Source: Nomia melanderi
Lineage: Eukaryota > Arthropoda > Insecta > Hymenoptera > Halictidae
DNA length: 64,000 nucleotides
Reading direction: 5' to 3'
Assembly: GCF_051020985.1 (NCBI RefSeq)
Contig: NC_135003.1
Span: 210,001-274,000, forward strand
Shown here piece after piece: positions 1-10,034 of the stretch. The position numbers and the translations under genes are program-made. Under the pieces are notes generated by a model. The model made no database searches, was not told where the DNA came from, and worked only from the letters and a program-made list of their open reading frames with translations. How positions within the stretch are numbered: the stretch's first letter is position 1; each line of letters opens with the position of its first letter.

Positions 1-60
1 ATGTAGTTTAAAGTAACGAAATCAATTTTTTTACATACTTGATAAATTAAAACCAGTAAA

Positions 61-409
61 TTTATTACGAATAAAATAAAAAGAAATAATTATTTATATT
101 GAAACCCAAATACTGAAATCTGAGATTACCTTTTCGAGAAAAAGTTCCATTATAATAATTTTTCTTATTTTAAAGCATCGAATTGTCATTTGTTTAAACA
201 AAACCACACGTTATTCAAATGTTATTCATTTTTCTTTTCGATTTACTCATATACAACATTTTTATGTTTATCAGTAAGAGTATTTATCTTTCAATGTAAT
301 AATACTGAATTCTACAAGAAAAACCGAACCGAAGTTCTATTATCATCGAACTAAACTCTGAGTGCAAAGGATTAAATGCGATCAGTGCAACCACCAGCTT
401 CACTTTATT
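61..409 (-). terminator. CdGAPr 3' UTR with candidate poly(A) signals
   Basis: On the minus strand, AATAAA occurs at 404-409 (about 80 bases past the stop) and again at 61-66 (about 425 bases past the stop). The whole stretch 1-490 is AT-rich with no ORF, as expected for a 3' UTR and downstream sequence. Which signal is used cannot be told from sequence. Confidence 0.45.
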
Positions 410-490
410 CGTCCGAATACTTCACCGCGCGACGCGACGGAGGCAATTCACGCGGAAAACTCGACCGTTTCATAAATGTTATCCTTAATA

Positions 491-2986
491 TCAATGAAGA
501 GAGGGCCTAGATGTTCTCTGTTTTAACCTAGCCAAAAACGCTTGGTCCCCGTCGTCCTCCGTCTTTGACAATATTCCCCGGAAGCTTTCCGATCTATACT
601 TATCCCTCAAGAACGTCCGCCTCTCCTCTTTGTACTTTTCTATCCTCTCTCTGCATTGGGGATCGCCCAGGTCTAAGCCACTAAGGTTCTTCAGCTGAAT
701 TTTGTCAGAGTTACAGGACACATTCGTTCCGGTTCCAACATTGGGCGTAGAACTATGCTGCGAATCTTCGGAGGACTGTTTCACGGGCAGAGAAGCTTTC
801 TCAGTCATTTTATTGAATTTAGCCTCGTCCAACGATCGGCTCAAAGATGCTCTAGAAGCTCTCGCATGGCGAGCTCTCAAGCACGGCGGTAAATGTTGAG
901 AATTCAACGGTGGCTCTTCAGACTTTCCCCTAGCTGTGTCCAGTTCTTGCCTCATTTTTCGTTCCCTGACTATTTCCCTGCCAATCTCAGAATCGAAACT
1001 TCTGCGATCCTTGCTGCTTTCGGTTTCGTATCTTCTTCTTGGAGGAATGGTAAGGTCGCTACCCACCATTCCTCCCGATAATCTCTGCAAAGCCAGCTCT
1101 TGCAATATTGCCGCAGTATCGCGGAGGACTATGGAATCATCTACCGGAGAAGATGCGTTTGAGAAGGTGCAAGATGAGTTCAAGGAGGTCGTCTCAGACG
1201 CGCCTTCGGGTGGATGCGCGATCTCGCTGGGCTCCGCCGCGTTTTCTGACGGGATCACCTCGATGTGCTCTTGTGGCTGAGTACTCTTCAGATTATTGCA
1301 TTTCGAGTTCTCCTCGGTACGCTGATATTGTTTGTGCTGCTGACTGTTCTGAGCCGGTTCCTTTCGTGCTAGGTACTCGAAACTTTGGCACTTTTCCTGC
1401 TTCTGACTCGGACAACGTGGTTTGTTATTGTCGGTGAGGGATAAAGCAAGATCGTTCTTGCTCGACTTGCTCGAGAACGAATGACGATCGCCTTGAAAAT
1501 GGGGCTTCTGGTGCAACTGTAAAGACCGTCGGATGTCCTGCTGTTGGAACTCCACGTTCCTGGATGCTCCTTGCGAATTCTCGAACGTCTCTGCCCCAAG
1601 AACTTCTTCCTTTGCCGGATTCTCGTTCCTGTTGAATGCTTTCGTATTATCCAATTGAGCATAACACGTGGAAATTTCGTGTTCCATTTCACTGGGTTTC
1701 TGATTCAAACGAACGTCCGTTACGTTCACGGCACAAATCTTCTGATTCCCGTTTTCCTGGTCGTGTATCGGGGAGATGTTCGAGAAATTGTTTCCGGAAT
1801 CGACCAAATTGAAATTCGCTTGGCCATCGAATCCTTCGCCTGACCTTCGAGCATTGCCATCATGATCCTCCAAATCTCGATCAACGACGTCGAACGTCAT
1901 CTCTCCAGACTCCTGGGGAAGTAGAGGACTTTCGGTCAAATCGCTAACACCAATACAAGATGTGTCTGTATCTACGGTTGACCCCATAGTGAGATCCAAA
2001 GAGGTTCTAGAAACGTTCTCCGACATCGACCTCAATTGTGGGGTATCCGTTGCTATGGCAGCATTCACCGTGCCTTCCAGAGGATCTTTAGGACTGCTCG
2101 ATTCGCTAGTAGGAGTCGTAATCGATCCAGTCCTTTCGACTATTACCCATTCACCAGAATCATTAGTGTTGGATGCCATCTGTGGTGTTTCTGTGCTGGT
2201 GAACATCTTATCGGAACTGTCACAAATAACAAAACCGGAGTCCGGTAGATCTTCGATGGTCTGTTCGTAGGACATTGGGGAATCAAGGTCGGTGGCACTC
2301 GACAATGGCAAACCTTGCAATTCGTTTCTGTGCGCGTTAGAACTCTCGGCCAAATCACCACCGTTCTGGCAGCTAATGGATTTGTTCGAAGAATCATTCG
2401 TTCGTATGTCCAAATTGTCTCTGTTGTCGCTATGGGACGATTTGCTCTCATCGGTTGGACACGAGCTCGATCTATTCCCTGCGTTCTTAGAAGCAAGCGT
2501 TGTTTTGTTCGATTCTATGTTGCTAGAGTGGGACATTAGCCTATCACAAGGTGTCATCTCTTGGTCTACATCCGACACTGCTAAATTTGACACCTTCGAA
2601 TTCTTTTGAGCCTTGGAAGACTCTTTGTCGTCGTACAAGTCCGCGCGCTTCTCGTACATAATTATCCTCTCGCAGGACTTCGCGTTACTCTGCCCTTCTA
2701 AGTTTACGGATAACCTATGACTAGGGTCGGATGATTTATCGGAAGACACGCTAGTTCTGTTCAGCTTGTTCGTGTTCCTCTGCTCGTCGTCAATTTCTAA
2801 TGGTAAGGTGAAGCTTCGGAAACTTATCCTAGGACTGTTGGCTGGGATGGGTGATGCGGAGTGCGGTGTGCCGTGTAACGTCGCGGGGGTGAGCGGCGTT
2901 GATGCTTCAGACAACAGTGGAAGGTACCCTGGAGTAGGTAAAGGGGATGGGGTGTCCATACTGTGCACGTCTGCAGACACCATCAC
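491..2986 (-). CDS. CdGAPr: CdGAPr terminal exon: long disordered tail
   Basis: A single 2,496-base exon encodes the last 831 residues and a TGA stop at 491-493. The acceptor is ttcacag before GTG (phase 0). Composition is rich in Ser, Asn, Asp, Glu and Gln, as in intrinsically disordered signalling tails, with no folded domain visible. Structured-looking islands near the end are LRDTAAILQELALQRLSGG (helix-forming), an RE/RK-rich segment around EIVRERKMRQELD, and RIEKYKEERRTFLRDKYR followed by SESFRG. The protein ends TSRPSLH. Proline-rich PSPLPTPGYLP at the exon start could bind SH3 domains. The tail does not resemble vertebrate tails closely. Confidence 0.95.
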   Translation of the reverse strand: MMVSADVHSMDTPSPLPTPGYLPLLSEASTPLTPATLHGTPHSASPIPANSPRISFRSFTLPLEIDDEQRNTNKLNRTSVSSDKSSDPSHRLSVNLEGQSNAKSCERIIMYEKRADLYDDKESSKAQKNSKVSNLAVSDVDQEMTPCDRLMSHSSNIESNKTTLASKNAGNRSSSCPTDESKSSHSDNRDNLDIRTNDSSNKSISCQNGGDLAESSNAHRNELQGLPLSSATDLDSPMSYEQTIEDLPDSGFVICDSSDKMFTSTETPQMASNTNDSGEWVIVERTGSITTPTSESSSPKDPLEGTVNAAIATDTPQLRSMSENVSRTSLDLTMGSTVDTDTSCIGVSDLTESPLLPQESGEMTFDVVDRDLEDHDGNARRSGEGFDGQANFNLVDSGNNFSNISPIHDQENGNQKICAVNVTDVRLNQKPSEMEHEISTCYAQLDNTKAFNRNENPAKEEVLGAETFENSQGASRNVEFQQQDIRRSLQLHQKPHFQGDRHSFSSKSSKNDLALSLTDNNKPRCPSQKQEKCQSFEYLARKEPAQNSQQHKQYQRTEENSKCNNLKSTQPQEHIEVIPSENAAEPSEIAHPPEGASETTSLNSSCTFSNASSPVDDSIVLRDTAAILQELALQRLSGGMVGSDLTIPPRRRYETESSKDRRSFDSEIGREIVRERKMRQELDTARGKSEEPPLNSQHLPPCLRARHARASRASLSRSLDEAKFNKMTEKASLPVKQSSEDSQHSSTPNVGTGTNVSCNSDKIQLKNLSGLDLGDPQCRERIEKYKEERRTFLRDKYRSESFRGILSKTEDDGDQAFLARLKQRTSRPSLH

Positions 2987-5900
2987 CTGTGAATATACAC
3001 GACAATGTATTTACAGGGTAAGTTACATGAAACGAACGTCCAACAAGGGAACATACCGAAGTGAAAATCGACAATTTTGATGCAACTTTGATAAAAAGTA
3101 GTTCTTATAAAGTCACTTAATGCGATTATTTATTATATAGAAGGATCGTACCTGATCAGGACTTTGGCTATCAATGAAGCGCAACTCGACGTCGCATTGC
3201 AGTCTTTCTTCTAATCTCGATCGTTTTCTCTTGGATCCACCGGTGTTAGCAGTGTTCTGGGTCCCTTCCATTCTCTGTCGCCTCGGAGATGCCTCGACTG
3301 AAGCAACACCTCCACTTTCCTCCTCGGAGAACATCCTCATCTCGCGTTCTTCCAAATCAAAGTTAAGCTGTATCTCCGACAAGTCCAGGGGTGAGGTTGG
3401 ATTAGGCGCGTCCGCCAGATGATCGAAGTACGAGTCATGGGAAACCGAACGACTGTGCCCACAGGGTCTAGCCGGCGGGGGTCCGAGCAGAGGACCCAGG
3501 CTGTCCTCGCCGTCTAAACTGTCGGCGCTTTTCACCGGTCTTAACCGTCGCAACGAGTTTAAGGAACTTGGCACCGTTTCTGTTTGAGGTGGCGTGCCAA
3601 CTTGCCTCGGTTTTCCCCTGGCACCCGGACCACCCCTACCAAACAAAGCTCTCCAGTTCAACGATGGCGAACGCTTCGAGCCGTTTCTCTTTCGCGGCAG
3701 CTCTATGACAGTGTGATACTGTAATGACATTCCAGCTGGCCCAGCGCCCACCTCTATGTAATCCGGCTCTCCTCTCAGACTTCTGTTTCGAGCCTCCTCC
3801 AGACTTAACAATCTCGCTGGTGTCGTAATCGCCAACGATTTAGGTCGGCCGACCGGACCGTCGCCGAAAATTAATTCCGCGTAACAAACTAAGAATTCCG
3901 TAACAACCGCCTGCACACCGACCCCCTGCAACGCCGCCACACCGCCGACTTCTAGTTCCTTGCACCTCAACAGGTTCGGAGCCCATACTATGGCGATGTT
4001 TCGGGGCGTCATGCCGGTCTCCGTGCCACGGGCTGCGACTCGCACCAGATGGCGCATGAGATATTCTAAAGTTCTGAAAATACAGATTCATAATCGTGAG
4101 TACATTTCGAACTATTCAATGTAGAAATGCTATTTACCATATTAATATCGTGGGTTAACTAAGCCATATCAAGACTTATTCGAATAGTATCGAATATTTT
4201 AAATAGTGTTAGAAGTATTTTTTCTCTAAATTTTACCCAGACTTAATCGAGTATTATTTATACGATAAAAAGTAGTAGAATTTAAGAAAACAGAAAATAG
4301 ATATGTTTTTTTCAGATACCTGTAATGAGGTGGTGGTAATTTTCTAACGGTATCCCTCATCCGCCTTAACCTTTCCGCGTCGGTATTAGCCTGAACCGCG
4401 CTAACGAAAGTAGAATAAAGCTGGTATGTACAGAGTGGATTCGGTAGCTCTCTGAAGTACATTTTCAATAAAGACGCCACCGAGTGGATGTCTTGTAGAA
4501 TACTTTCATCGGAATGCAATGCAGGAACACGATCCTCGTCGAACGCGTTTCGTAATCTTTGAATGTTCGATGTCACGCCGCTTAGACGATATATACCATC
4601 AACCAACCCATGCTTCTCGATGAATTCAGTGCAACATGTTAAAACGGTGGGCACTGCAATGACAAATATTATTAAAGATTAACATTTCAGTCAGCGGAAG
4701 CTTACTGGTAGACTAGGAAACGTCTTTGCTAAATTGAAACAAAGATAATAATTGTTAATCATAGATCTTTAAAAGACAATTAGATAATTACTTGTAAATA
4801 AAGTGTTAATTGCATCATTTTCCGTCTTTTCGAGTACTTCATAAAGACAATTGCAGTACTTAAATGAAGGGTACCTGGATGTTACTATTATAGAGTTGAA
4901 AGGAGGGATTCACATACCATCGTGACCCGAATTTAATAGATGTTCTCCTAAGTCACAACCAAATACACGTTCCTTCAAGATTCCTGACTGCTTTAACCGC
5001 CTCCTAGAGGGTCTATTCAGTATGAACGATCTGAAGAAGGCGATCAGTTTCCCATGTTTCCTAAACACCGGTTTCACAGGTAACTTCGACCTGACTGTCG
5101 TCGACACGGTCAGGTGTCGCGGAACTTTATCTCCTATCACGGCCACACATTCTGCTGGGAAAAAACCGACTGCAAAGCCATGCTTTCCGCGCCACCATGT
5201 ACTTTCTCCCGGGGGAGGCATGTCTATTACAGATATCATGTCTCCAACCTAAAAGTCATGAATATGTATATTAGATCACAATTAGAGATTTACCGGTTTA
5301 TCTTACACTTATATTGTAAATCGGTCGAAATGTTAAAGTTACAATTAATTGCTGAGTAAATTTCCAGCAAGATTTATATTGGCCTTTATTGTATTGTACG
5401 CCCAAGGCTTGTACGTTAGCGTACATTTTGCAGACATAAAATTAGTCATGTTCCAGTCTGATTCAGGTTTAGGCTAGTCCACAAGTCGAGCGTGCCCGAA
5501 TGACACTCGAATGACACTCGAGGTTGTTAGATGCGTATATTTGATGTATTTCATGTATTTCCAGTGCGTGAGTCAATGAAAAGAGAACACTTACATATTT
5601 TTAAAATTGTTGGAAATGAAACGAAAATGATACATATAGTTGTTTCTTTGTTGGAAAGTACTGAAGGATTTTCAGTAAAGAGCTTTACTTGTTCGAAAAG
5701 TAAACTGATTTTAAAAATGTTACAATAACTTAATTTCCCCGAAACTATTACAAGACGCATTCATATTGCAAAAACTGAAATAACAAACTCTAAATTTTTC
5801 AAAGTTGGGTATAAAACATTTCAAGTCTTAAATAATTGATGATTAAGGGCTGCTTATATAAGGCTCAGAGCTCAATAAAATTCTTAAAGATTCTAAAGTG

Positions 5901-7253
5901 ATGCTATTACTGGCGAATTCTCTCCACTGCTCTGCTTCAGCGAAAAAATTAATTACTATCAGTACGAACAAGTCCTATGATAGTCTCATTAAGGAAAATA
6001 ATATACCAGTATCACAATACGGTTATTATAGGTGCTTAAGAGTTCGCAATTACAGGAAGAGGAATGTCGTAGATAAGGATCCTTTGTATAGAGAATGGTA
6101 AGTCCGACGATATGAACCGTTTTCCCGCAAAGGCTCACCTGGAAAGAGATTTCATCTGGTGCTTGAGCCACGTACGGTCTAACTGCATAAGCTGCGGCTA
6201 CCGCAGGCGTGTTAATAGGACATGAATCTGACTCCGGGACGAGGATTCTTCTTCCTCTATTATCTAGTTGCAACCAATTCAACACAGGACCGCAATTTAG
6301 GCCTTCATGATTCAACTGGGAGAACCGATTCAGATAGTCCTTCAGTATATCACAGGTGTTTTTCGACCGAGTGTCTGGAAGCTTGGTCAAGGAAGAGAAC
6401 TTCCTGTCGAATATGCAGCGGTGCAGTTGTTTGTCGAACATAACAAAATTATCATAAGATCGTTGCAGGGTCCAGCATGCATCTCCAGATGTAACTCTAA
6501 CCACGTAGCTGTCGGAATCATTGGTACCTTCGCTGAGTGAAACCTGCAATCACACCATTTTCATCGTCAATTTTCATTTATCACATGACTGGTTTAGCTC
6601 TCTTTATATTTTTATGGAAATATTCTTTCTTTTACTTTGTTTTTATTTTAATATTAGGTAAAAGTGATATATTTTTAAGTGCGTGTGTTTAGAGCTGAAT
6701 TTATATATGAAAAATTTTGTTGACAATACGATTTATTTCGGTAGATAAATGTGATAATAAATTAGTAACATAATTGAAGTTAAAAACATTCAGTGTCTTC
6801 TACCATTATAGTATATTTCGCTAGTATTTATTATTTCACTAGTGCAAATACGATATGGGATGATTCGTGATTCTTGTTTCGATATAAATAATATTCATAC
6901 ATAATTCAAGTATACGATTCTAATTTTATTAAACAAAAAATAGAATCTAGCAGTTTCTAAAAACGACAAAAAAAGAAAATAATAAAAAAGAAATATCTTT
7001 TTTATGTTTATTAATTTAAATTTATTTAGTTTCGTGTGTTAAATGATCATTAGAAACTATCGGCGACATGAACTGAATGTTTAATAAAGGCAAGGATTAA
7101 TTATGTATAACTGACCTCCAAGGAACTGAGCTCGACGTGCTCGTAATGAAAGTGGGCACATTCGTCCAATTTCGGGAACCGTGCAATACTGCCCATGTTG
7201 CTGCCTGAGCTGACTGGCGTGCTGAAGTCATCTGTTCGATTACATCCTAATCC
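491..7253 (-). CDS. CdGAPr: CdGAPr-like Rho GTPase-activating protein (PX-SH3-RhoGAP), core CDS
   Basis: The coding sequence is the join of 7116-7253, 6139-6543, 4918-5248, 4320-4653, 3152-4073 and 491-2986 on the minus strand. All introns are GT-AG and the phases agree (0, 0, 1, 2, 0), giving 1,541 codons. Domain order, counted from the glycine at 7253: PX at about 20-155, SH3 at about 160-222, RhoGAP at about 275-465, then a disordered tail of about 1,070 residues. Family knowledge: these proteins stimulate GTP hydrolysis by Rho/Rac/Cdc42-type GTPases, with PX binding phosphoinositides and SH3 binding proline motifs, and they act at cortical actin and synapses. Residue-level identity is strong: FGCDLGEHLLNSG, VDGIYRLSGV with the arginine finger, LYFRELPNPL, AIVWAPNLLR, and YIEVG.GPA after the GAP domain. 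The first core exon begins with an acceptor and not with a start codon, so the N-terminus is incomplete here. The gene symbol follows the fly orthologue; vertebrate relatives are ARHGAP32 and ARHGAP33. Confidence 0.95.
3152..4073 (-). CDS. CdGAPr: CdGAPr exon: RhoGAP end and conserved post-GAP linker
   Basis: This 922-base exon has acceptor attttcag and donor ATCAG before gtacga (phase 0). It begins TLEYLMRHLVRVA and includes NIAIVWAPNLLR, the asparagine-bearing helix of RhoGAP domains, then EFLVCYAELIF, which ends the domain. Beyond it lie GRPKSLAITTPARLLSLEEA, PDYIEVGAGPAGM and a basic SPSLNWRALFGR stretch, all with clear counterparts in ARHGAP32. The remainder is acidic and serine-rich (FDLEEREMRMFSEEE), then a basic KRKRSRLEERL. 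Confidence 0.95.
4320..4653 (-). CDS. CdGAPr: CdGAPr exon: RhoGAP catalytic core with arginine finger
   Basis: This 334-base exon starts with two bases completing a valine codon and ends in phase 2 (TACAG before gtatct). It contains EFIEKHGLVDGIYRLSGV, whose arginine (CGT at 4586-4588) is the catalytic arginine finger of RhoGAP domains. It also contains the LQDIHSVASLLKMYFRELP segment and ends with LPPPHYR. No key catalytic residue is missing, so GAP activity is expected. Confidence 0.95.
4918..5248 (-). CDS. CdGAPr: CdGAPr exon: SH3 core, basic linker, RhoGAP start
   Basis: This 331-base exon enters in phase 0 (ttttag before GTT) and leaves in phase 1 (GATG before gtatgt). It completes the SH3 with the WW pair in STWWRGKHGF and the FFPAECVAVI end. 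A basic linker follows (RKHGKLIAFFRSF, RPSRRRLKQSGILKE), then FGCDLGEHLLNSGHD, the first helix of the RhoGAP domain. Each of these blocks is recognisable in ARHGAP32. Confidence 0.95.
5249..6138 (-). other. CdGAPr intron within the SH3 domain
   Basis: An 890-base AT-rich intron between 6139 and 5248, phase 0, with no coding signal. It holds a short direct repeat of gaatgacactc at about 5498-5519. The other core introns are short: 165 bases (2987-3151), 246 (4074-4319), 264 (4654-4917) and 572 (6544-7115). Nothing else was recognised in them. Confidence 0.8.
6139..6543 (-). CDS. CdGAPr: CdGAPr exon: PX domain and first SH3 strand
   Basis: This is a 135-codon exon with acceptor attgcag before GTT and donor CCAG before gtgagc, both phase 0. 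It carries most of the PX domain: RSYDNF, LHRCIFDRKFS, LNCGPVLNW and the LDNRGRR end. After a short linker (PINTPAVAAA) the SH3 domain begins at AVRPYVAQAPDEISFQ. The intron cuts the SH3 just before VGD, as expected if the RT loop is split between exons. Confidence 0.95.
7116..7253 (-). CDS. CdGAPr: CdGAPr exon: start of PX domain
   Basis: This is a 46-codon exon. The acceptor reads cgtacag before GGA and the donor reads GAG before gtcagt; both are phase 0. It encodes the conserved start of the PX domain, FPKLDECAHFHYEHVE, which matches the ECAHFHYENVE block of ARHGAP32/33. The only methionine inside (SNMGS) is a possible but non-conserved internal start, so an upstream exon is expected. Confidence 0.92.
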
Positions 7254-7458
7254 CTGTACGAAGCAGATATATTTATTGACTTTCATCAAATATGCAAGTT
7301 GTTTTCATTAATTTTTTTAATCAATTTTACCAAAACGGAATTAAAGAAAAATTTATTTTACTTCACTTATATACACTGTATCTAATTTACAATTTGCTTG
7401 TAATCCATATTGGTATAATCTTATGACTTAATTCTTGTGCACCATTCGAGCAAATTAC

Positions 7459-7541
<83 letters not shown>

Positions 7542-9720
7542 CATATAATCATTACTTATACTATAACTGATTGACGGAAATTTCGGTTTTGATGAAATAG
7601 TTTTTCTTGATCGAATATCAATTTCGATTAATGTTAATAGGTAAAACATTAATTGCAATAATAACATAAACAGTGCACAAAGATTAATTTGAGTAAAAAA
7701 CCAATTAAATTTATTAAAGTAATTAATAAAATTAAATGGTTATTTAAGTAAAAAAGAAAAGAATATAATAGAGCAATTCTTACTTTAATAATAATAATGA
7801 CTAATATTAACGTATGCAAAAGCAGAACATAAATATTAAACAGTAACAAGGATAAACATATTCGATTGCACATTTATGGGTTTGTATCGGGATTACAATC
7901 AATCGAGTAACAATTATTTTCTTCTTACCTGCACTAATCGAATCTATGCATTACTAATTTGCTACTGTTTACTTCTTAATTGTAAGTATACTACTTTTTA
8001 CATTCGAATGACAATGTGTTTACTCGAATTTGAAAATATTTTCTCGATGTTTCGTTTGGTGAAAGAAATATATCTTTAAAAAACAAACGCGCCAGTGAAT
8101 TCATTCGGACTTTATTACAGTCAGGTTTTTAATAAAACAGTCCATCACCGATGCGTTAACGTATTTACGGTTCACGTAAAGAAAGTAGCCCGGAATAAAA
8201 TTCCATCAAAACGTTTTCCGTACCATTACACGTTGATTTATCGCCGGACGAAATGTTTACATCTACGAGATCGAGCTTCGTATTTTTAACTCAAATTTCA
8301 CACAGGGTGTGTTCCGCGATCAACGGTGCGCAAACAGCAAAACTGAACTGATTTCAACTTGAAAATAGAACATTTCATTTGGAAAACAATTCTGTCTTAT
8401 CAACTCGTTGTCTAACAGAAACTATAAATCAAGATTTATCAATGTATTCCTTCTTTGGTTTCAATTAAGAATTTACCGTTAACAAATGTTTTAAAGAATT
8501 CCTTGCACCCTGAGTTTTTCACTGACTATGGTTGTAATGCAACCATAAATTAACTGACTTGTATCTAGTTGAATATATCTATAAGAACTCTACACTATTT
8601 AGAGCCATGTTTGTAGTTCGATCCAAAGGGAAGATTGAAAAAGAAGGTAAAAATCTGCTTTTAAGAACTCAAACTTTTCTATTAGGTTCAGAGCAAGAAT
8701 TTCAAAAAGGAACAGAAGAAAAAAACAAAGAATCATTGTTTAAACGAAGCGGGGAAGCCAAATCGACGAAGCGACGGAATTTCTAAGCCGAGCAAAAAGT
8801 CTTGAGCGCGCTTTTTTCCCTTTAATCGTTCGTACCGGCGCGTTGTCGCTTAAAGAGAAACGAGAATCGTGAAACCGAGCGCGGTTCGAATGAACTTATT
8901 ATGTAAGTAAGAAACGACTTTAAACGGGTTTCGCTGCGTCGCGCCCAAAGCTGGCAGAAAATGGTGGCAGTCAGCGAAGGCAATTGAAGGAAGACGGTTC
9001 AGATGAATCATCGTCGTGCGTGGAGAACTTAACTAACGAGGATACCGCACGGCATTCGGGTCATCGGTGCGGCTGAAATTTTCTGTTCGGTCGTTGCCAA
9101 CCCGCCTCACTCCTATTTTTCAAACCGTTGTCAGCGCATCTTCGCATATAAATATATTTACGTCGCTTCGATTCGGCACGTTTGTTTTCAAACGAATTTT
9201 ATCTAAGGAAAATGTTATGGATGCTAACGTTTCAGCTACCGATAAAGTTCGGGCGAAATAATAAACTGATTTGATTTCGGTTTTCGAAATTGATTTCGGC
9301 TCCACGTTTTCGAACGAAACTGAAATTTAAGCTGAAAATTCGAGGTTTTCATCTTCGCAACGACCTTAACAGCAGACTTCTTTATGTATTGTATTTAACG
9401 TTACGTCGCGAAAGATGTATATTTGAAATCGCCTCTATTGAAATGTGAAAACTAGAAAAATTGAATTTCAAATACAAGTAATGAAAAATAAATTGTAGAT
9501 ATATCATTCAAAAACAAATATCTATAAATTCCATTTCATGGTACAAATTAACAATACTTAAAACAATAATCGTGACCAATGTAAAAGAAGACAATAAACA
9601 TGTGAAATATTAGCAATTATTGCTGTTGATTAATAAACTTTCAAAGGATCAAAGGACTCTAGCAAAAACCAAGAATAATAGAATGAAAAATAAACTGAAA
9701 CTATTCTTCTAGGCAGAATT
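7254..9720. other. Left part of the large CdGAPr intron
   Basis: AT-rich sequence holding an AT microsatellite and a GC-richer patch at about 8740-9110. A strong minus-strand donor (GTGCAG before gtaaga, intron side beginning at about 7927) has only five open codons upstream in the frame that would join the 7253 exon, so at best it could end a 5' UTR exon. No protein gene was recognised. Confidence 0.5.
7459..7548. repeat. AT dinucleotide microsatellite
   Basis: About 90 bases of nearly uninterrupted AT repeats with one TTT break near 7481 and a G near 7535. It lies in the intron about 200 bases upstream of the PX-start exon. Confidence 0.95.
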
Positions 9721-9837
9721 GATCGTGAAATTTGAGAACTGATCAATCGCGACTTTTGGGCTGGCCTGTACAGAAAATTTGGGCCGTATCCGCAACGCGA
9801 ATGTCGAGCACAGTCCTCGCATAAGTAGCAAGCTTAC

Positions 9838-9885
9838 TCATTGACCTTGTCTGCTGAACGCGGCCCGGGCATCGTCATCTTCAAG
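9838..9885 (-). other. Candidate 48-base cassette or poison exon
   Basis: On the minus strand, a good polypyrimidine tract and acceptor (tgctttttcag) precedes 48 bases that end at a gtaagc donor. If spliced in phase 0 between CdGAPr N-terminal exons it would encode LEDDDARAAFSRQGQ followed by TGA, truncating the protein. It lies in a GC-rich island. It may instead be a noncoding 5' exon or a chance pairing of splice signals. Confidence 0.2.
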
Positions 9886-9991
9886 CTGAAAAAGCATACA
9901 GAATCGCGCCTTTCAAATTTCTCTCCGCGCCGAGGAGTCTTTCAATCCTCCGGCTCTCCGAATTATTTCGCCGACTGTATCCGCCTGGCCC

Positions 9992-10034
9992 GAACGGAAC
10001 GAACGGAACGAACGGAACGAACGAAACGAACGGG
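9992..10034. repeat. Tandem 9-mer gaacggaac array
   Basis: Four full copies of gaacggaac (the fourth as gaacgaaac) plus a partial fifth, in direct orientation. In one plus frame it reads as alternating ERT triplets, but no gene is supported. Confidence 0.9.

Noticed and set aside
1108..2609. Several 60-110 codon plus-strand frames opposite the CdGAPr last exon
   Set aside because: They are antisense shadows of a well-supported coding exon and have no domains or splice context.
7928..7943. Strong gtaaga donor as a coding exon upstream of 7253
   Set aside because: In the required phase a TAG lies only five codons upstream and there is no ATG, so it cannot end a coding exon of useful length.
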